Below, piece by piece: positions 25,435 to 33,468 of a DNA stretch of 64,000 nucleotides. The notes beneath the pieces are model-generated. The model did not search any database. It saw only the letters and a list, made by a program, of their open reading frames with translations, and had not been told where the DNA came from. The stretch is from Verrucomicrobiota bacterium (lineage in GTDB: Bacteria; Verrucomicrobiota; Kiritimatiellia; CAIQIC01; JAGNIJ01). Both the position numbers and the translations under genes were made by a program. Where the stretch lies: assembly GCA_022710725.1 (NCBI GenBank), contig JAKLGK010000008.1, positions 186,001 through 250,000 of the forward strand, read 5' to 3'. The stretch's first letter is position 1, and each line of letters starts with the position of its first letter.

Positions 25435-28400
25435 TCAACCCGCTTGTGGCGGCGGCCCGGCGGGTTCCGGGGGGTTCCGCTCCCCGCGGGAGCCGGCGTC
25501 GTGCGAGGCCCGGGGCTTTCCGGTGAAGAGGGTGTAGATCAGCGGCAGGATGGTCATGGTGAAGAAGCCGGCCACCATGATGCCGGCGACGGAGGCGATG
25601 CCGATGCCGGCGCGGTTTTCAGAACCGATGCCGGCGCCGATGGCCATGGGCAGCATGCCAAGCCCGGAGGCGAGGATCACCATCAGGACGGGGCGGAATT
25701 CCTCGACCATGGCGGTGAGCATCGCGTCGCGGCGGCTGATGCCGTCCTTGATGTGCTGGGCCATCTTGTCCACGATGAGAATGGCGGCGTTCACGACGAT
25801 GCCGATGAGCATCAGCGAGCCGAGCATGACGAGCATGGTGATGGCTTTCCCGGTGAGGGCGAGCGACCACACGATGCCGATCAGGCCCATGGGCAAGGTG
25901 AGCAGGATGAGCGCGGGGCGTTTCCACGATTCGAGGATGGCCGCCAGCGTGAGGAGCGTCAGGAAGGTGGCGAGGAGGATGGCTTCGCCGAAATCGGCGA
26001 TGGTGTCTTCCATCATCTCGATCATGCCGGTGTTGCCGAGGGTGTAGCCCGCGGGAAGGAGTTTCCGGTCCGCGATGGTGCGGGCCATGGCGTCGCTGAT
26101 GCCGCTCATGGTGGCCCCGGGCTTGAGGTCGCCGAGGATCTTCACGGTGCGGCGCTTGTCGTAGCGGTAGATCTGGACCTTGCTGCGCGCATCGACGACG
26201 TCGGCGACGGTCTCGAGGGGGATGGGGCGGCCGTCGGCGCCGGGGAGCAGGAATTGGCGGATCTGGTCCTTGCCGGGCTGCTCGGCGAGCTTGACGCGGA
26301 TGTCGTAGGTGCGGTCGCCGCGCTTGAAGTCGGCGGCTTCGAGGCCTTCCACGTTGGCGCGGACGATGGAGGCGAGGAGGTGGGCCGGCAGGCCGAGGTC
26401 GGACAGCACGGGGCGCTTGGGCAGGACGCGGATTTCGGGTTTCGTGTCGCGGACGGTCGTCTCGATCATGGCCACGCCGGGCAGGCCGGCGGCGGCGTCG
26501 CGGATGGCGATGGCCGTGTTGTCGAGCACGTCGAGATCCTCGCCGCAAAGGTTCTGGTCGATCTGGAAGCTTTGGCCGCCCATGTGGCCGGGGACGGAGG
26601 CGGAGACGAAGCAATCGGTTTCGTCCTTCAGCGAGGCGCGGATTTCGTCCAGCCGGTCGAGGAGATTCCACGGGCGCTCGGTCTTGGGCTTGAAGAAGAG
26701 TTCGATCTGGCCCATGTACACGCCTTCGCTGGCCTGGCCGCTCATGGATTCGGCCTTGCCGGCCGTGGTCAGGACGTGCTCGAGGTCGGAGAACGCCAAC
26801 AGGCGCGACTGGACCTCGTCGATGCGCGCGACGGTCTTTTCCAGGTCGTAGTAGGGCGGCATTTCGACGCGGATGAAGACGCGGGCCATGTCGGGGGTTT
26901 CGAAGAAACTGAATCCGAGCCGGCTCCCGCCGAATTTCATGGTGAAGAAAAAGAACAGGATGAAGCCGGCGACGACGGGCAGGTTGTAGCGCTTTTTCCC
27001 GGCGATGCGACGCAGGGCGTTGCTGAACCCGACGCCGACGGTCTGGAAGCCGGCCTCCCACCGCTTGCCGAAACGGGCGAAGGCATTGTCGCGGCGCCGC
27101 GACGCGGGTTCCAGCAGCAACGCGGCCAGGATGGGGGTGAGGGTGAAGCTGATGAGGATGGAGACGGCGTTGACGATGAGGGTGGCGATGGCGAAGGGGG
27201 TCAGCATGCGCCCGGCCAGGCTGGTCATCATGGCGATGGGCAGCATCACGATGACGTTGGTGCCGGCGGACGCCAGCACGGCGACGGTCATCTCGGAGGC
27301 GCCGATGCGCGCGGCCTCCCAGTGATTGTCCATCGTGTCGAACTTGGAGACGATGTTTTCGAGCACGACGATGGAGTTGGAGACCAGCACGCCGGTGGAG
27401 AGGCCGATGGCCAGCAAGGTGACGATGTTGAGCGACTGGCCCGCCAACTGCATGAAGAACAGGCTGATGACGATCGTGACCGGCATCGTGACGGCCACGA
27501 TGACTGTGGTGCGGACGTTCACGAGGAAGACAAAGAGGATGAAGGCGCAGAGGAGCACCGCCTGCCAGATGCTGGAGATGGCGGAGGCCACCGACTCCCG
27601 GATTTCCTCCGATTCGTCGGAGACCCAGGTCAGCTCCATGCCGCCGGGGAGGGTTTGCTGGATTTCCTCGAACCGCTGGCGGGTCTCCTTGACAATGGAG
27701 ACGATGTTGCCCTCCGCCTTCTTGACCACTTTGATCACGACGCCCTGCTTGCCGTCGAGGATGGCGCGCTGGCGGACTTCTTCCGTGGCGAGGCGGACGG
27801 TTCCAAGGTCGCCCAGTTTCCGGCGGGCGCCGTTTTTGTTGGCGACTTCGAGATGGGCGATGGACTCCACGTCCTGGTATTCGGCGTCGAAGCGGACGGC
27901 ATACTCGTGCCCCTGTTCGCGGATGCGGCCGCCGGGGAGGTTGAGGATGCCGCCCTGCAGCGCGGCGGTGACGTCGTAGGTGGTGAGGCCGGCGGCGACG
28001 AGGGCGTTGCGGTCCAGCTCGACCCACACTTCGCGCTCGTTGCCGCCGATGACCTGGACCTCGCCCACGCCGGGCACGGTGGCAAAGCGGTCGGCGATGG
28101 TGTTGTCGGCGTAGTCGTACAGGTCGTCGATCGGGGCGTCGCCCGAGAGGAAGATGTTGGCAATGGGGGCGGCGTTGATGTTGATCTTCATGATCGACGG
28201 CCGCTCGGCGTCTTCGGGCAGATTCGCCAGGACGAAGTCGAGCTTTTCGCGGACATCCTGCGACGCCGTGTCGACGTCGGTGCCCATATTGAACTCCAGC
28301 ACCACCTGGCTGACGTTGTCGAGGCTGGAGGACTCGATGTGCTTGAGGCCGTCGATGCCGGAAACGGCATCCTCGATCGGCTTGCTGACATCCTTCTCGA

Positions 28401-28575
28401 TGTCCTCGGGCGAGGCGCCGACCCAGGTGGTGATGACCGCGAGGTAGGGGATGTCCACCGCCGGCATGTTCTCGATGGAGAGCTTGCGGTAAGAATTGAG
28501 CCCGAGGCCGATGAGGGCGATGAGCAGGCAGCTCATCGCGATCGGGCGTTGGGTGGAGGCGTTGGCGAGAAACAT
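25435..28575 (-). CDS. RND efflux transporter permease (HAE1 family) with atypical relay residues
   Basis: A 1,046-residue inner-membrane pump, the usual size for an AcrB relative with 12 membrane helices and two large periplasmic loops. It starts MFLANASTQRPIAMSCLL and has the porter-domain stretch IPYLAVITTWVGASPEDIEKDV (quoted in part). In the fourth helix, where AcrB has LVDDAIVVVEN, this protein has VLVSNSIVVLENI (about residue 395). In the tenth, AcrB's GLSAKNAILIVE is GIVVNAAILIVDK (about 927). The two Asp and the Lys of the proton relay are thus Ser, Asn and Asn. It is the last gene of a TetR-TolC-MFP-RND operon. Substrate is unknown. Confidence 0.93.
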   Translation of the reverse strand: MFLANASTQRPIAMSCLLIALIGLGLNSYRKLSIENMPAVDIPYLAVITTWVGASPEDIEKDVSKPIEDAVSGIDGLKHIESSSLDNVSQVVLEFNMGTDVDTASQDVREKLDFVLANLPEDAERPSIMKININAAPIANIFLSGDAPIDDLYDYADNTIADRFATVPGVGEVQVIGGNEREVWVELDRNALVAAGLTTYDVTAALQGGILNLPGGRIREQGHEYAVRFDAEYQDVESIAHLEVANKNGARRKLGDLGTVRLATEEVRQRAILDGKQGVVIKVVKKAEGNIVSIVKETRQRFEEIQQTLPGGMELTWVSDESEEIRESVASAISSIWQAVLLCAFILFVFLVNVRTTVIVAVTMPVTIVISLFFMQLAGQSLNIVTLLAIGLSTGVLVSNSIVVLENIVSKFDTMDNHWEAARIGASEMTVAVLASAGTNVIVMLPIAMMTSLAGRMLTPFAIATLIVNAVSILISFTLTPILAALLLEPASRRRDNAFARFGKRWEAGFQTVGVGFSNALRRIAGKKRYNLPVVAGFILFFFFTMKFGGSRLGFSFFETPDMARVFIRVEMPPYYDLEKTVARIDEVQSRLLAFSDLEHVLTTAGKAESMSGQASEGVYMGQIELFFKPKTERPWNLLDRLDEIRASLKDETDCFVSASVPGHMGGQSFQIDQNLCGEDLDVLDNTAIAIRDAAAGLPGVAMIETTVRDTKPEIRVLPKRPVLSDLGLPAHLLASIVRANVEGLEAADFKRGDRTYDIRVKLAEQPGKDQIRQFLLPGADGRPIPLETVADVVDARSKVQIYRYDKRRTVKILGDLKPGATMSGISDAMARTIADRKLLPAGYTLGNTGMIEMMEDTIADFGEAILLATFLTLLTLAAILESWKRPALILLTLPMGLIGIVWSLALTGKAITMLVMLGSLMLIGIVVNAAILIVDKMAQHIKDGISRRDAMLTAMVEEFRPVLMVILASGLGMLPMAIGAGIGSENRAGIGIASVAGIMVAGFFTMTILPLIYTLFTGKPRASHDAGSRGERNPPEPAGPPPQAG

Positions 28576-28606
28576 GGCGGTTCTCCTGTGCGGCTCGGTC
28601 CGGGGG

Positions 28607-29764
28607 TTAGAGGACTTGGACGGCCATGCCGTCGCGGAGTTGGGTCTGGCCTTCCGTCACGACGGCTTCGCCGGCCTCGAGGCCGGACAGGACTTCGGTC
28701 CAGCCGTCGTTCTGGAAGCCGGGTTCGACCACGCGCGCGACGGCCTTCCCGTCCCGGGCCACGAAGACGATCTGTTGGCCGGCGCGGACGAGGATGGAGG
28801 CGGAAGGGACGCCGAGGCCTTGGCGCGTCTCGAAAACGATGGTCAGGTCGGCCATGTTGCCGGGCACCGCGAACCCGCCGGCGTCCTTCAACTCGCCCTT
28901 GATCTCAAAGGTGCGCAGGATCGGATTAATGGTCGGGCTGCGGTAGGTGACCTTGTGGGTGCCCGCGTCCCGGCCGCCGACGACGAGGCGGAACTCGGTC
29001 CGACCGGGCGCGACCTCCGGGTAGTACTGGGCGGGGAGAAAGGCGGCCGCCTCGACCGTCGAGAGATCGTCGATGCGCAGCGCGACCTTGCCGACGGACA
29101 TCTGCTCGCCGGGCTCGACGCTGCGTGAGCTGACCACGCCGGTGATCGGCGCGACGATCCGGGAGTCCTCCAGGTTCTTCTCGGCGATCGCGAGGGAGGC
29201 CTCGGCCTGCTTGACCTGGCGACCGGCGAGATCCACTTGCGCCTCCGCCACGGCGATGCCCGCCTGGGCCTGGGCGCGGGCGACTTCGGCGGCCTCGAAT
29301 TCACTGGGGCTGACCCGGCCTTCCCGGCGGAGACGCTCGTAGCGCTCGTAATCGAGCACCGCCTTGCGGGCTTCAGCCCTGGTCTTGTCGGCGGAGGCCT
29401 TGGCGACCTCCAGGGAGGCCCGCGTGACGGCCAGGTGCTGCTTCGCGATGGTCAGGGCGTTCTCGCGGCTGACCGGATCGACCTGGAAAAGGGCGGTTTG
29501 ACCGGCGACGACGGAATCGCCTTCATCCACCCAGATCGCATCGAGATTCCCCTCGGTGCGTGAAGCCACGGGGACGTAGTTCTTGGCTTCCAGGGTGCCT
29601 TGCACGGTCAGGCGCCGCTCGAAGTCGCGCGGGGCTGCGGCCACGGCTCGGACGGACAGCGTCCGGACGGTGGGCTCGACGGCGGCCTGCTTCCTGCCGC
29701 ATCCGGCCGCGAGAACGGCCGCGGCGGCGACGACAAGGCCAAGGGCGAATCGGGTGCTATTCAT
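28607..29764 (-). CDS. RND efflux periplasmic adaptor (membrane fusion protein)
   Basis: A 385-residue lipoprotein-like adaptor that bridges the inner-membrane pump and the TolC-type channel. The ATG at 29764 opens a signal with a lipobox (VLAAGC, Cys near residue 22). The first biotinyl-lipoyl half follows (VQGTLEAKNYVPVASRTEGN), then a helical hairpin of about 90 residues (about 115-190) and the second half, IVAPITGVVSSRSVEPGEQM. A beta-barrel and membrane-proximal domain complete it. The start overlaps the TolC stop by eight bases, and the RND gene begins 31 bases later, so they are one operon. Confidence 0.95.
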   Translation of the reverse strand: MNSTRFALGLVVAAAAVLAAGCGRKQAAVEPTVRTLSVRAVAAAPRDFERRLTVQGTLEAKNYVPVASRTEGNLDAIWVDEGDSVVAGQTALFQVDPVSRENALTIAKQHLAVTRASLEVAKASADKTRAEARKAVLDYERYERLRREGRVSPSEFEAAEVARAQAQAGIAVAEAQVDLAGRQVKQAEASLAIAEKNLEDSRIVAPITGVVSSRSVEPGEQMSVGKVALRIDDLSTVEAAAFLPAQYYPEVAPGRTEFRLVVGGRDAGTHKVTYRSPTINPILRTFEIKGELKDAGGFAVPGNMADLTIVFETRQGLGVPSASILVRAGQQIVFVARDGKAVARVVEPGFQNDGWTEVLSGLEAGEAVVTEGQTQLRDGMAVQVL

Positions 29765-31157
29765 GTGGAGGCTCTGCTTTCTGTTCGTGTGCTTGTTCGG
29801 GGACGAGGGTGAGGCCCATGGCCAGCTCGAGGGTGGCGATGGCGATCCGTTCCTGGTAGCGGCTCTGGACCAGGGCGACTTGCGCGAGGTCCATGACGGC
29901 GCGCGCGTCGAGCGCCTCGGAGAGGGGAAGGAGGCCTTCGCGGGCGCGGGCGTCGTAGTCCGCCCACTTGGCGGCGGCCACGTCGTAGGCCCGCCGGCGG
30001 ACGCGGGCGCCCTCGGCGGCGTCGCGCACGGCGGCCTCGGCGGCGACGACGCCGACCATGATGGAGAGGAAGGTGTTCTCCCGCTCGATCTGGGTTTTCC
30101 GGCGTTCAACCTTGGCGGCCTTGTATCGCGCCACGTTGGCCAGGCCGTCGAACAGCGTCCACGCGCCCTGGAAGCCCGAGACCCAGTTTTCGGCATGGGC
30201 GGCCAGGTCGTTGCCGGTCCATTCGCCGGAAGAAAAAAGGGAAATCGTGGGCAGGAAAGCGGTGAACGCCTGGCGTACCCGGTGGTCCTGGATCACGACC
30301 TGCCGGTCGGCCATGGCCAACTCGGGATGGATTTCCAGCGCCTTCAGCACCAGGTCCTCCACGGAACCCTCCGGCCGCTCGGCCCCGTGGGCCTCGCCGG
30401 AGAGCGTGATGTCGGCGGCGGGGGAAAGGCCCATGCCCTGGAGCAGCTCGCCGCGGAGCACGGCCATCCGGCGGCGGGCGCGGTTGAGCTCGGCCCGGCG
30501 CGTGTCGACGGCCAGGAGGGCCTGGTCCGCTTCCCACTGGATAATGAACCCTTCGTCCGCGAGGCCCTGGACGCGCTCGGCCGTCTCGCGCGCCGCCGTC
30601 CACTGGCTTTCCAACGCGGCCACGGTGTCCTGCTGAACCAGAACGTTGAAATAGTTGATGCTGGTCTGCAGCACGATGCCCTGGCGGACATAGTGGGCGG
30701 CGATGCCCGCGGAGGCGTACCCGTGGCGCGCCGCCGCATAAAGGAACCAGGTGGACGGCATGAAGATCGGCATGCCGATGTCCACGCCGATGGTGTCGAA
30801 TTCCTTCTCGCTGTTTTGCGGGATCTTGGAGTACGCGCTGTAACCCGCCGAGGCCGCGACGTTCGGCAGGAACGCCGTGAACGCGACGTTCTTTCCGATG
30901 CGGTACAGCTCGCGGTCGAGGTCGACCTTGCGGATCTCGTAGTTGTTGGTCATGGCGATGCCGATGCAATCGTCCAGCGACAGCGGCTTGGCCAGTTCGA
31001 TTTTGGCGAGACGGGCGAGACGGTTCGTGAAGGATTCGGTCTGCTCGCGGCGGGCGCGCGCCGGCTCGAAGCGGGCACAGCCGGACGACAGCGCGAACGC
31101 CGCCAGCAGCGTCGAAGACAGAACTCTCCGAAGAAGGAAAAGATGGCTGGGTTTCAT
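29757..31157 (-). CDS. TolC-family outer-membrane efflux channel, lipoprotein-like
   Basis: A 466-residue outer-membrane factor. The ATG at 31157 gives a signal with a lipobox-like LSSGCAR near residue 27, as in OprM-type channels. Two homologous halves of long alpha-helices follow, each starting with a TolC-style segment: LSLDDCIGIAMTNNYEIRKV (about 58-77) and LVLKALEIHPELAMADRQV (about 280). The beta-strand insertions contain Tyr/Ser-rich stretches (ASAGYSAYSKIPQ). It forms the exit duct of the tripartite pump. It overlaps the TetR gene upstream by four bases and the adaptor downstream by eight. Confidence 0.93.
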   Translation of the reverse strand: MKPSHLFLLRRVLSSTLLAAFALSSGCARFEPARARREQTESFTNRLARLAKIELAKPLSLDDCIGIAMTNNYEIRKVDLDRELYRIGKNVAFTAFLPNVAASAGYSAYSKIPQNSEKEFDTIGVDIGMPIFMPSTWFLYAAARHGYASAGIAAHYVRQGIVLQTSINYFNVLVQQDTVAALESQWTAARETAERVQGLADEGFIIQWEADQALLAVDTRRAELNRARRRMAVLRGELLQGMGLSPAADITLSGEAHGAERPEGSVEDLVLKALEIHPELAMADRQVVIQDHRVRQAFTAFLPTISLFSSGEWTGNDLAAHAENWVSGFQGAWTLFDGLANVARYKAAKVERRKTQIERENTFLSIMVGVVAAEAAVRDAAEGARVRRRAYDVAAAKWADYDARAREGLLPLSEALDARAVMDLAQVALVQSRYQERIAIATLELAMGLTLVPEQAHEQKAEPPHE

Positions 31158-31807
31158 GATAATCCTGTTTGATAGGCAAGCCGGGACGTGATGCCCCCGG
31201 CGATGATCCGCGCCGTGCGCTCGATCCACTCCTCGCGCGGCACGTCCGGCGGGATCAGGAGGGCATACCACGGCGGGGCCCGGTGAGTATAGACAACCAC
31301 CTGCGAGGCCACGGTGATCTCCCAGATGCACGTATCCGTTTCGTCGGTGCCGGCCGGCATGCCCATCCGCAGCAGCATGCCCAGGCTCTCGCGCAGCGGC
31401 TTGAAGAAACTTTCGTACAAGACGGGAAACATACTCGATGGATGGGTGCGCTCGTGGGCCGTAAGCTGGACCATCCAGCGGGTCGGCGGCTTCTCCTCGG
31501 TAACGAGCCGGAGCGCCGTCATGATCCATTCCATCAGGGCGGCCTTCCACGAGGCCTGGTCATGGACTTTGGCCGGGATGGCCATCAGCGGCGCGCCGAC
31601 GTCCTCGAAGAGCGTCTTGAACACCTCGTGATACAACTGCTCCTTCGAACGGAAGTAGTAATTAACGGCGGCGACATTAACCCCGGCCGCCTCGCAGATT
31701 TCGCGCACACTGGTCGGCCCGAAGCCACGATCGGCGAACTTTTCCATCGCGGCCAGAAGAATGCGTTTCTTCGCATCTTCTTTATTTAAAGCATGTTCCG
31801 TGTTCAT
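31154..31807 (-). CDS. TetR/AcrR-family regulator (CecR-like) of the efflux operon
   Basis: A 217-residue repressor. The N-terminal HTH domain is at about 10-58: DAKKRILLAAMEKFADRGF, then TSVREICEAAGVNVAAVNYY, then FRSKEQLYHEV, the TetR signature. The C-terminal ligand domain (about 85-215) resembles the DUF1956/CecR group. It is the first gene of the efflux operon and overlaps tolC by four bases. A 24-base near-palindrome lies in its own leader at 31814-31837, seven bases before the ATG, so autorepression of the whole operon is likely. The start at 31807 is preferred over an ATG six codons upstream that would fall close to the operator. Confidence 0.93.
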   Translation of the reverse strand: MNTEHALNKEDAKKRILLAAMEKFADRGFGPTSVREICEAAGVNVAAVNYYFRSKEQLYHEVFKTLFEDVGAPLMAIPAKVHDQASWKAALMEWIMTALRLVTEEKPPTRWMVQLTAHERTHPSSMFPVLYESFFKPLRESLGMLLRMGMPAGTDETDTCIWEITVASQVVVYTHRAPPWYALLIPPDVPREEWIERTARIIAGGITSRLAYQTGLS

Positions 31808-31813
31808 GTGCGC

Positions 31814-31837
31814 CGTATTAAACAAATGTATAAAACG
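31814..31837 (-). promoter_or_regulatory. Near-palindromic operator, likely for the TetR-family regulator
   Basis: The 24-base site begins CGTATTAAACAA and ends TGTATAAAACG on the plus strand. Eighteen of 24 positions are symmetric, and all mismatches are A/T swaps, giving a pattern CGTwTTAwACAw and its complement. It lies between the promoter -10 region and the regulator's ATG, where binding would block transcription or RNA polymerase escape. Confidence 0.65.
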
Positions 31838-31847
31838 ATTTTTTTAA

Positions 31848-31876
31848 CTGATATACCAAGTCGTGATTCTTGTCAA
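31848..31876 (-). promoter_or_regulatory. Candidate sigma-70 promoter of the efflux operon
   Basis: On the minus strand TTGACA (31876-31871) is a perfect -35. The -10 is TATCAG (31853-31848, 17-base spacer) or the overlapping TATATC (31855-31850, 15-base spacer). The region is markedly AT-rich against its surroundings. Confidence 0.6.
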
Positions 31877-31884
31877 GGGGGGCG

Positions 31885-32655
31885 CTAAGAAATATCGGCG
31901 AACACGAAGGTATGGTCGGAGGACGGATTGGCCCGGCGCGGATCGAGGTCGATGCGGGCATCCCGGCTGCCCTTGGCCAGCGGCGGCGAGGCGAGGATGT
32001 AGTCCAGTCTCCAGCCCAGACCCCGGTCTACTGCGCGCGGGGTGCGGTAGTCGAAGAACGAGTACTGGCCCGGTTCGGGATGGTGCTTGCGGAAGACGTC
32101 CGTGAAGCCCCACGCGAGGCACTGCTCGAACGCCTCGCGCGCGGCGTGGTGATAGCAAACGTGGTTTTCCCGTTCCTCCGGGTTGTGGACGTCCAGCGGG
32201 GTGCGCGCGACGTTGAGATCCCCGAGCCAGATCACGCGGTCGCGGGTTGTGAAATGCCGGTCGAAGTATTTCCGCAGCCGGGCGTACCACTCGATCTTAT
32301 ACCGGTACATCGGGTGATCCACCTCGCGCCCCTGCGGGACGTAGGTGTTGACCACGTGCAGCTTCCCGAAGCGCGCGTGGAGCAGGCGGGTCTCGTCCGC
32401 CGGGCCCTTGTCGTCGAAGCCGAAGCGCACTTCGTCCGCCGGCTTTTTGGAAATGATCGCGACGCCGTTGTAGGCCTTCTGGCCCCGGAACGCGACGCGG
32501 TATCCCGCGGCCTCGATGGGCTCGCGCGGGAAGAGTTCGTCCACGACCTTGGTTTCCTGGACGGCGAGGATGTCCGGTTGGTGTTGCTTCAGCCAGGCGA
32601 GGACCACGTCCAGGCGCGAGCGGATGGAGTTGGCGTTGAAGGTGGCGATCTTCAT
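31885..32655 (-). CDS. xth: Exodeoxyribonuclease III
   Basis: A 256-residue AP endonuclease / 3'-5' exonuclease of the EEP fold, acting in base-excision repair. MKIATFNANSIRSRLDVVLA (start at ATG 32655) holds the first Asn, and ILAVQETKV (about 29-37) the metal-binding Glu. The catalytic GDLNVARTPLDV (about 150) and the terminal GLGWRLDYILAS...SSDHTFVF (Asp-His pair) complete the active site. Length and motifs match XthA. It lies 77 bases from the divergently placed side of the efflux regulator's promoter, on the same strand. The double-hairpin repeat separates it from rph. Confidence 0.95.
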   Translation of the reverse strand: MKIATFNANSIRSRLDVVLAWLKQHQPDILAVQETKVVDELFPREPIEAAGYRVAFRGQKAYNGVAIISKKPADEVRFGFDDKGPADETRLLHARFGKLHVVNTYVPQGREVDHPMYRYKIEWYARLRKYFDRHFTTRDRVIWLGDLNVARTPLDVHNPEERENHVCYHHAAREAFEQCLAWGFTDVFRKHHPEPGQYSFFDYRTPRAVDRGLGWRLDYILASPPLAKGSRDARIDLDPRRANPSSDHTFVFADIS

Positions 32656-32664
32656 GAGCCTATG

Positions 32665-32726
32665 GGTAGGGCGCGTTGGCCCAACGCGCCGCTTTCTTCC
32701 GGCGGCTTGGGCCAAGCCGCCCTACC
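32665..32726 (+). repeat. Double-hairpin intergenic element, copy 2
   Basis: A 62-base unit begins GGTAGGGCGCG and ends GCCGCCCTACC. It contains two perfect hairpins: a ten-pair GGCGCGTTGG/CCAACGCGCC stem at 32670-32690 and a ten-pair GGCGGCTTGG/CCAAGCCGCC stem at 32701-32721, separated by the pyrimidine-rich linker GCTTTCTTCC. The outer TAGGGCG/CGCCCTA ends equal those of the element at 9176-9224, which is in the other orientation. Its right edge supplies the TAG stop codon of rph. Confidence 0.7.
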
Positions 32727-33468
32727 CCCTGATGACAAGCCGTTGCGCTTTAAGGAGTTGCCGGATGCCCTTGGCCGCCAGATCGAGCAGGCCGTCCAAT
32801 TCCTCGCGGGAATACGGGGTTTCCTCGGCGGTGCCCTGGACCTCGACGAACCGCCCGGAGGCGGTCATGACCACGTTCATGTCCACGGCGGCGGCGAGGT
32901 CCTCCGTGTAGCAGAGGTCGAGCAGCGGCCGGCCCTCGACGATCCCGACGCTGACCGCGGCCACGGCCTCGCGCAGGGGGTCCTCCTTGAGCGCGCCGTC
33001 CTTCAGGAGCTTGTTGACCGCGCGCCGCAGCGCGACCCAGGCGCCGGTGACCGCGGCCGTCCGCGTGCCGCCGTCGGCCTCGAGCACGTCGCAATCGAGC
33101 CAGATCGTACGTTCGCCCAGCTTATCGAGGTCGGTTACGGCGCGCAGGCTGCGTCCGATCAGGCGCTGGATTTCCTGCGTGCGGCCGCTGACCTTGCCCG
33201 TGCTGCTCTCCCGCGAGCTACGGGGCTTGGTGGCGTAGGGGAGGAGGCTGTACTCGGCCGTGAGCCAGCCGCCGGACACGTTCTGCGCGCGCATCCAGCG
33301 CGGCACGCCGTCCTCGATGCTCGCGCCGCAGATCACCCGCGTGCGGCCGAACTCGACGAGCACGGAGCCCGACGCGGCCGGGGCCAGGTCCGGGGTGAAC
33401 CGGATGGGCCGCAGGGCGTCCGGTGCGCGGCCGTCGGGGCGCGCGGTCTTCTTCGCGGGCGCGGTCAT
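32722..33468 (-). CDS. rph: Ribonuclease PH
   Basis: A 248-residue phosphorolytic 3'-5' exoribonuclease that trims tRNA 3' ends. After a short basic N-terminus, [20 protein letters not shown] matches the family, then [23 protein letters not shown] (quoted in part), the phosphate/RNA-binding Arg region, and [20 protein letters not shown] near 120. [20 protein letters not shown] near 180 is the catalytic-Asp segment. Its start overlaps the glycyl-tRNA synthetase stop by ATGA. The stop codon TAG (32724-32722) lies inside the end of the double-hairpin repeat, so the repeat may have defined or reset the C-terminus. Confidence 0.95.
   Translation of the reverse strand: MTAPAKKTARPDGRAPDALRPIRFTPDLAPAASGSVLVEFGRTRVICGASIEDGVPRWMRAQNVSGGWLTAEYSLLPYATKPRSSRESSTGKVSGRTQEIQRLIGRSLRAVTDLDKLGERTIWLDCDVLEADGGTRTAAVTGAWVALRRAVNKLLKDGALKEDPLREAVAAVSVGIVEGRPLLDLCYTEDLAAAVDMNVVMTASGRFVEVQGTAEETPYSREELDGLLDLAAKGIRQLLKAQRLVIRG

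Noticed and set aside
21860..28902. Long plus-strand frames (1,030 and 1,317 codons) opposite purL and the RND operon
   Set aside because: Antisense shadows of well-recognised minus-strand genes; repetitive composition and no motifs.
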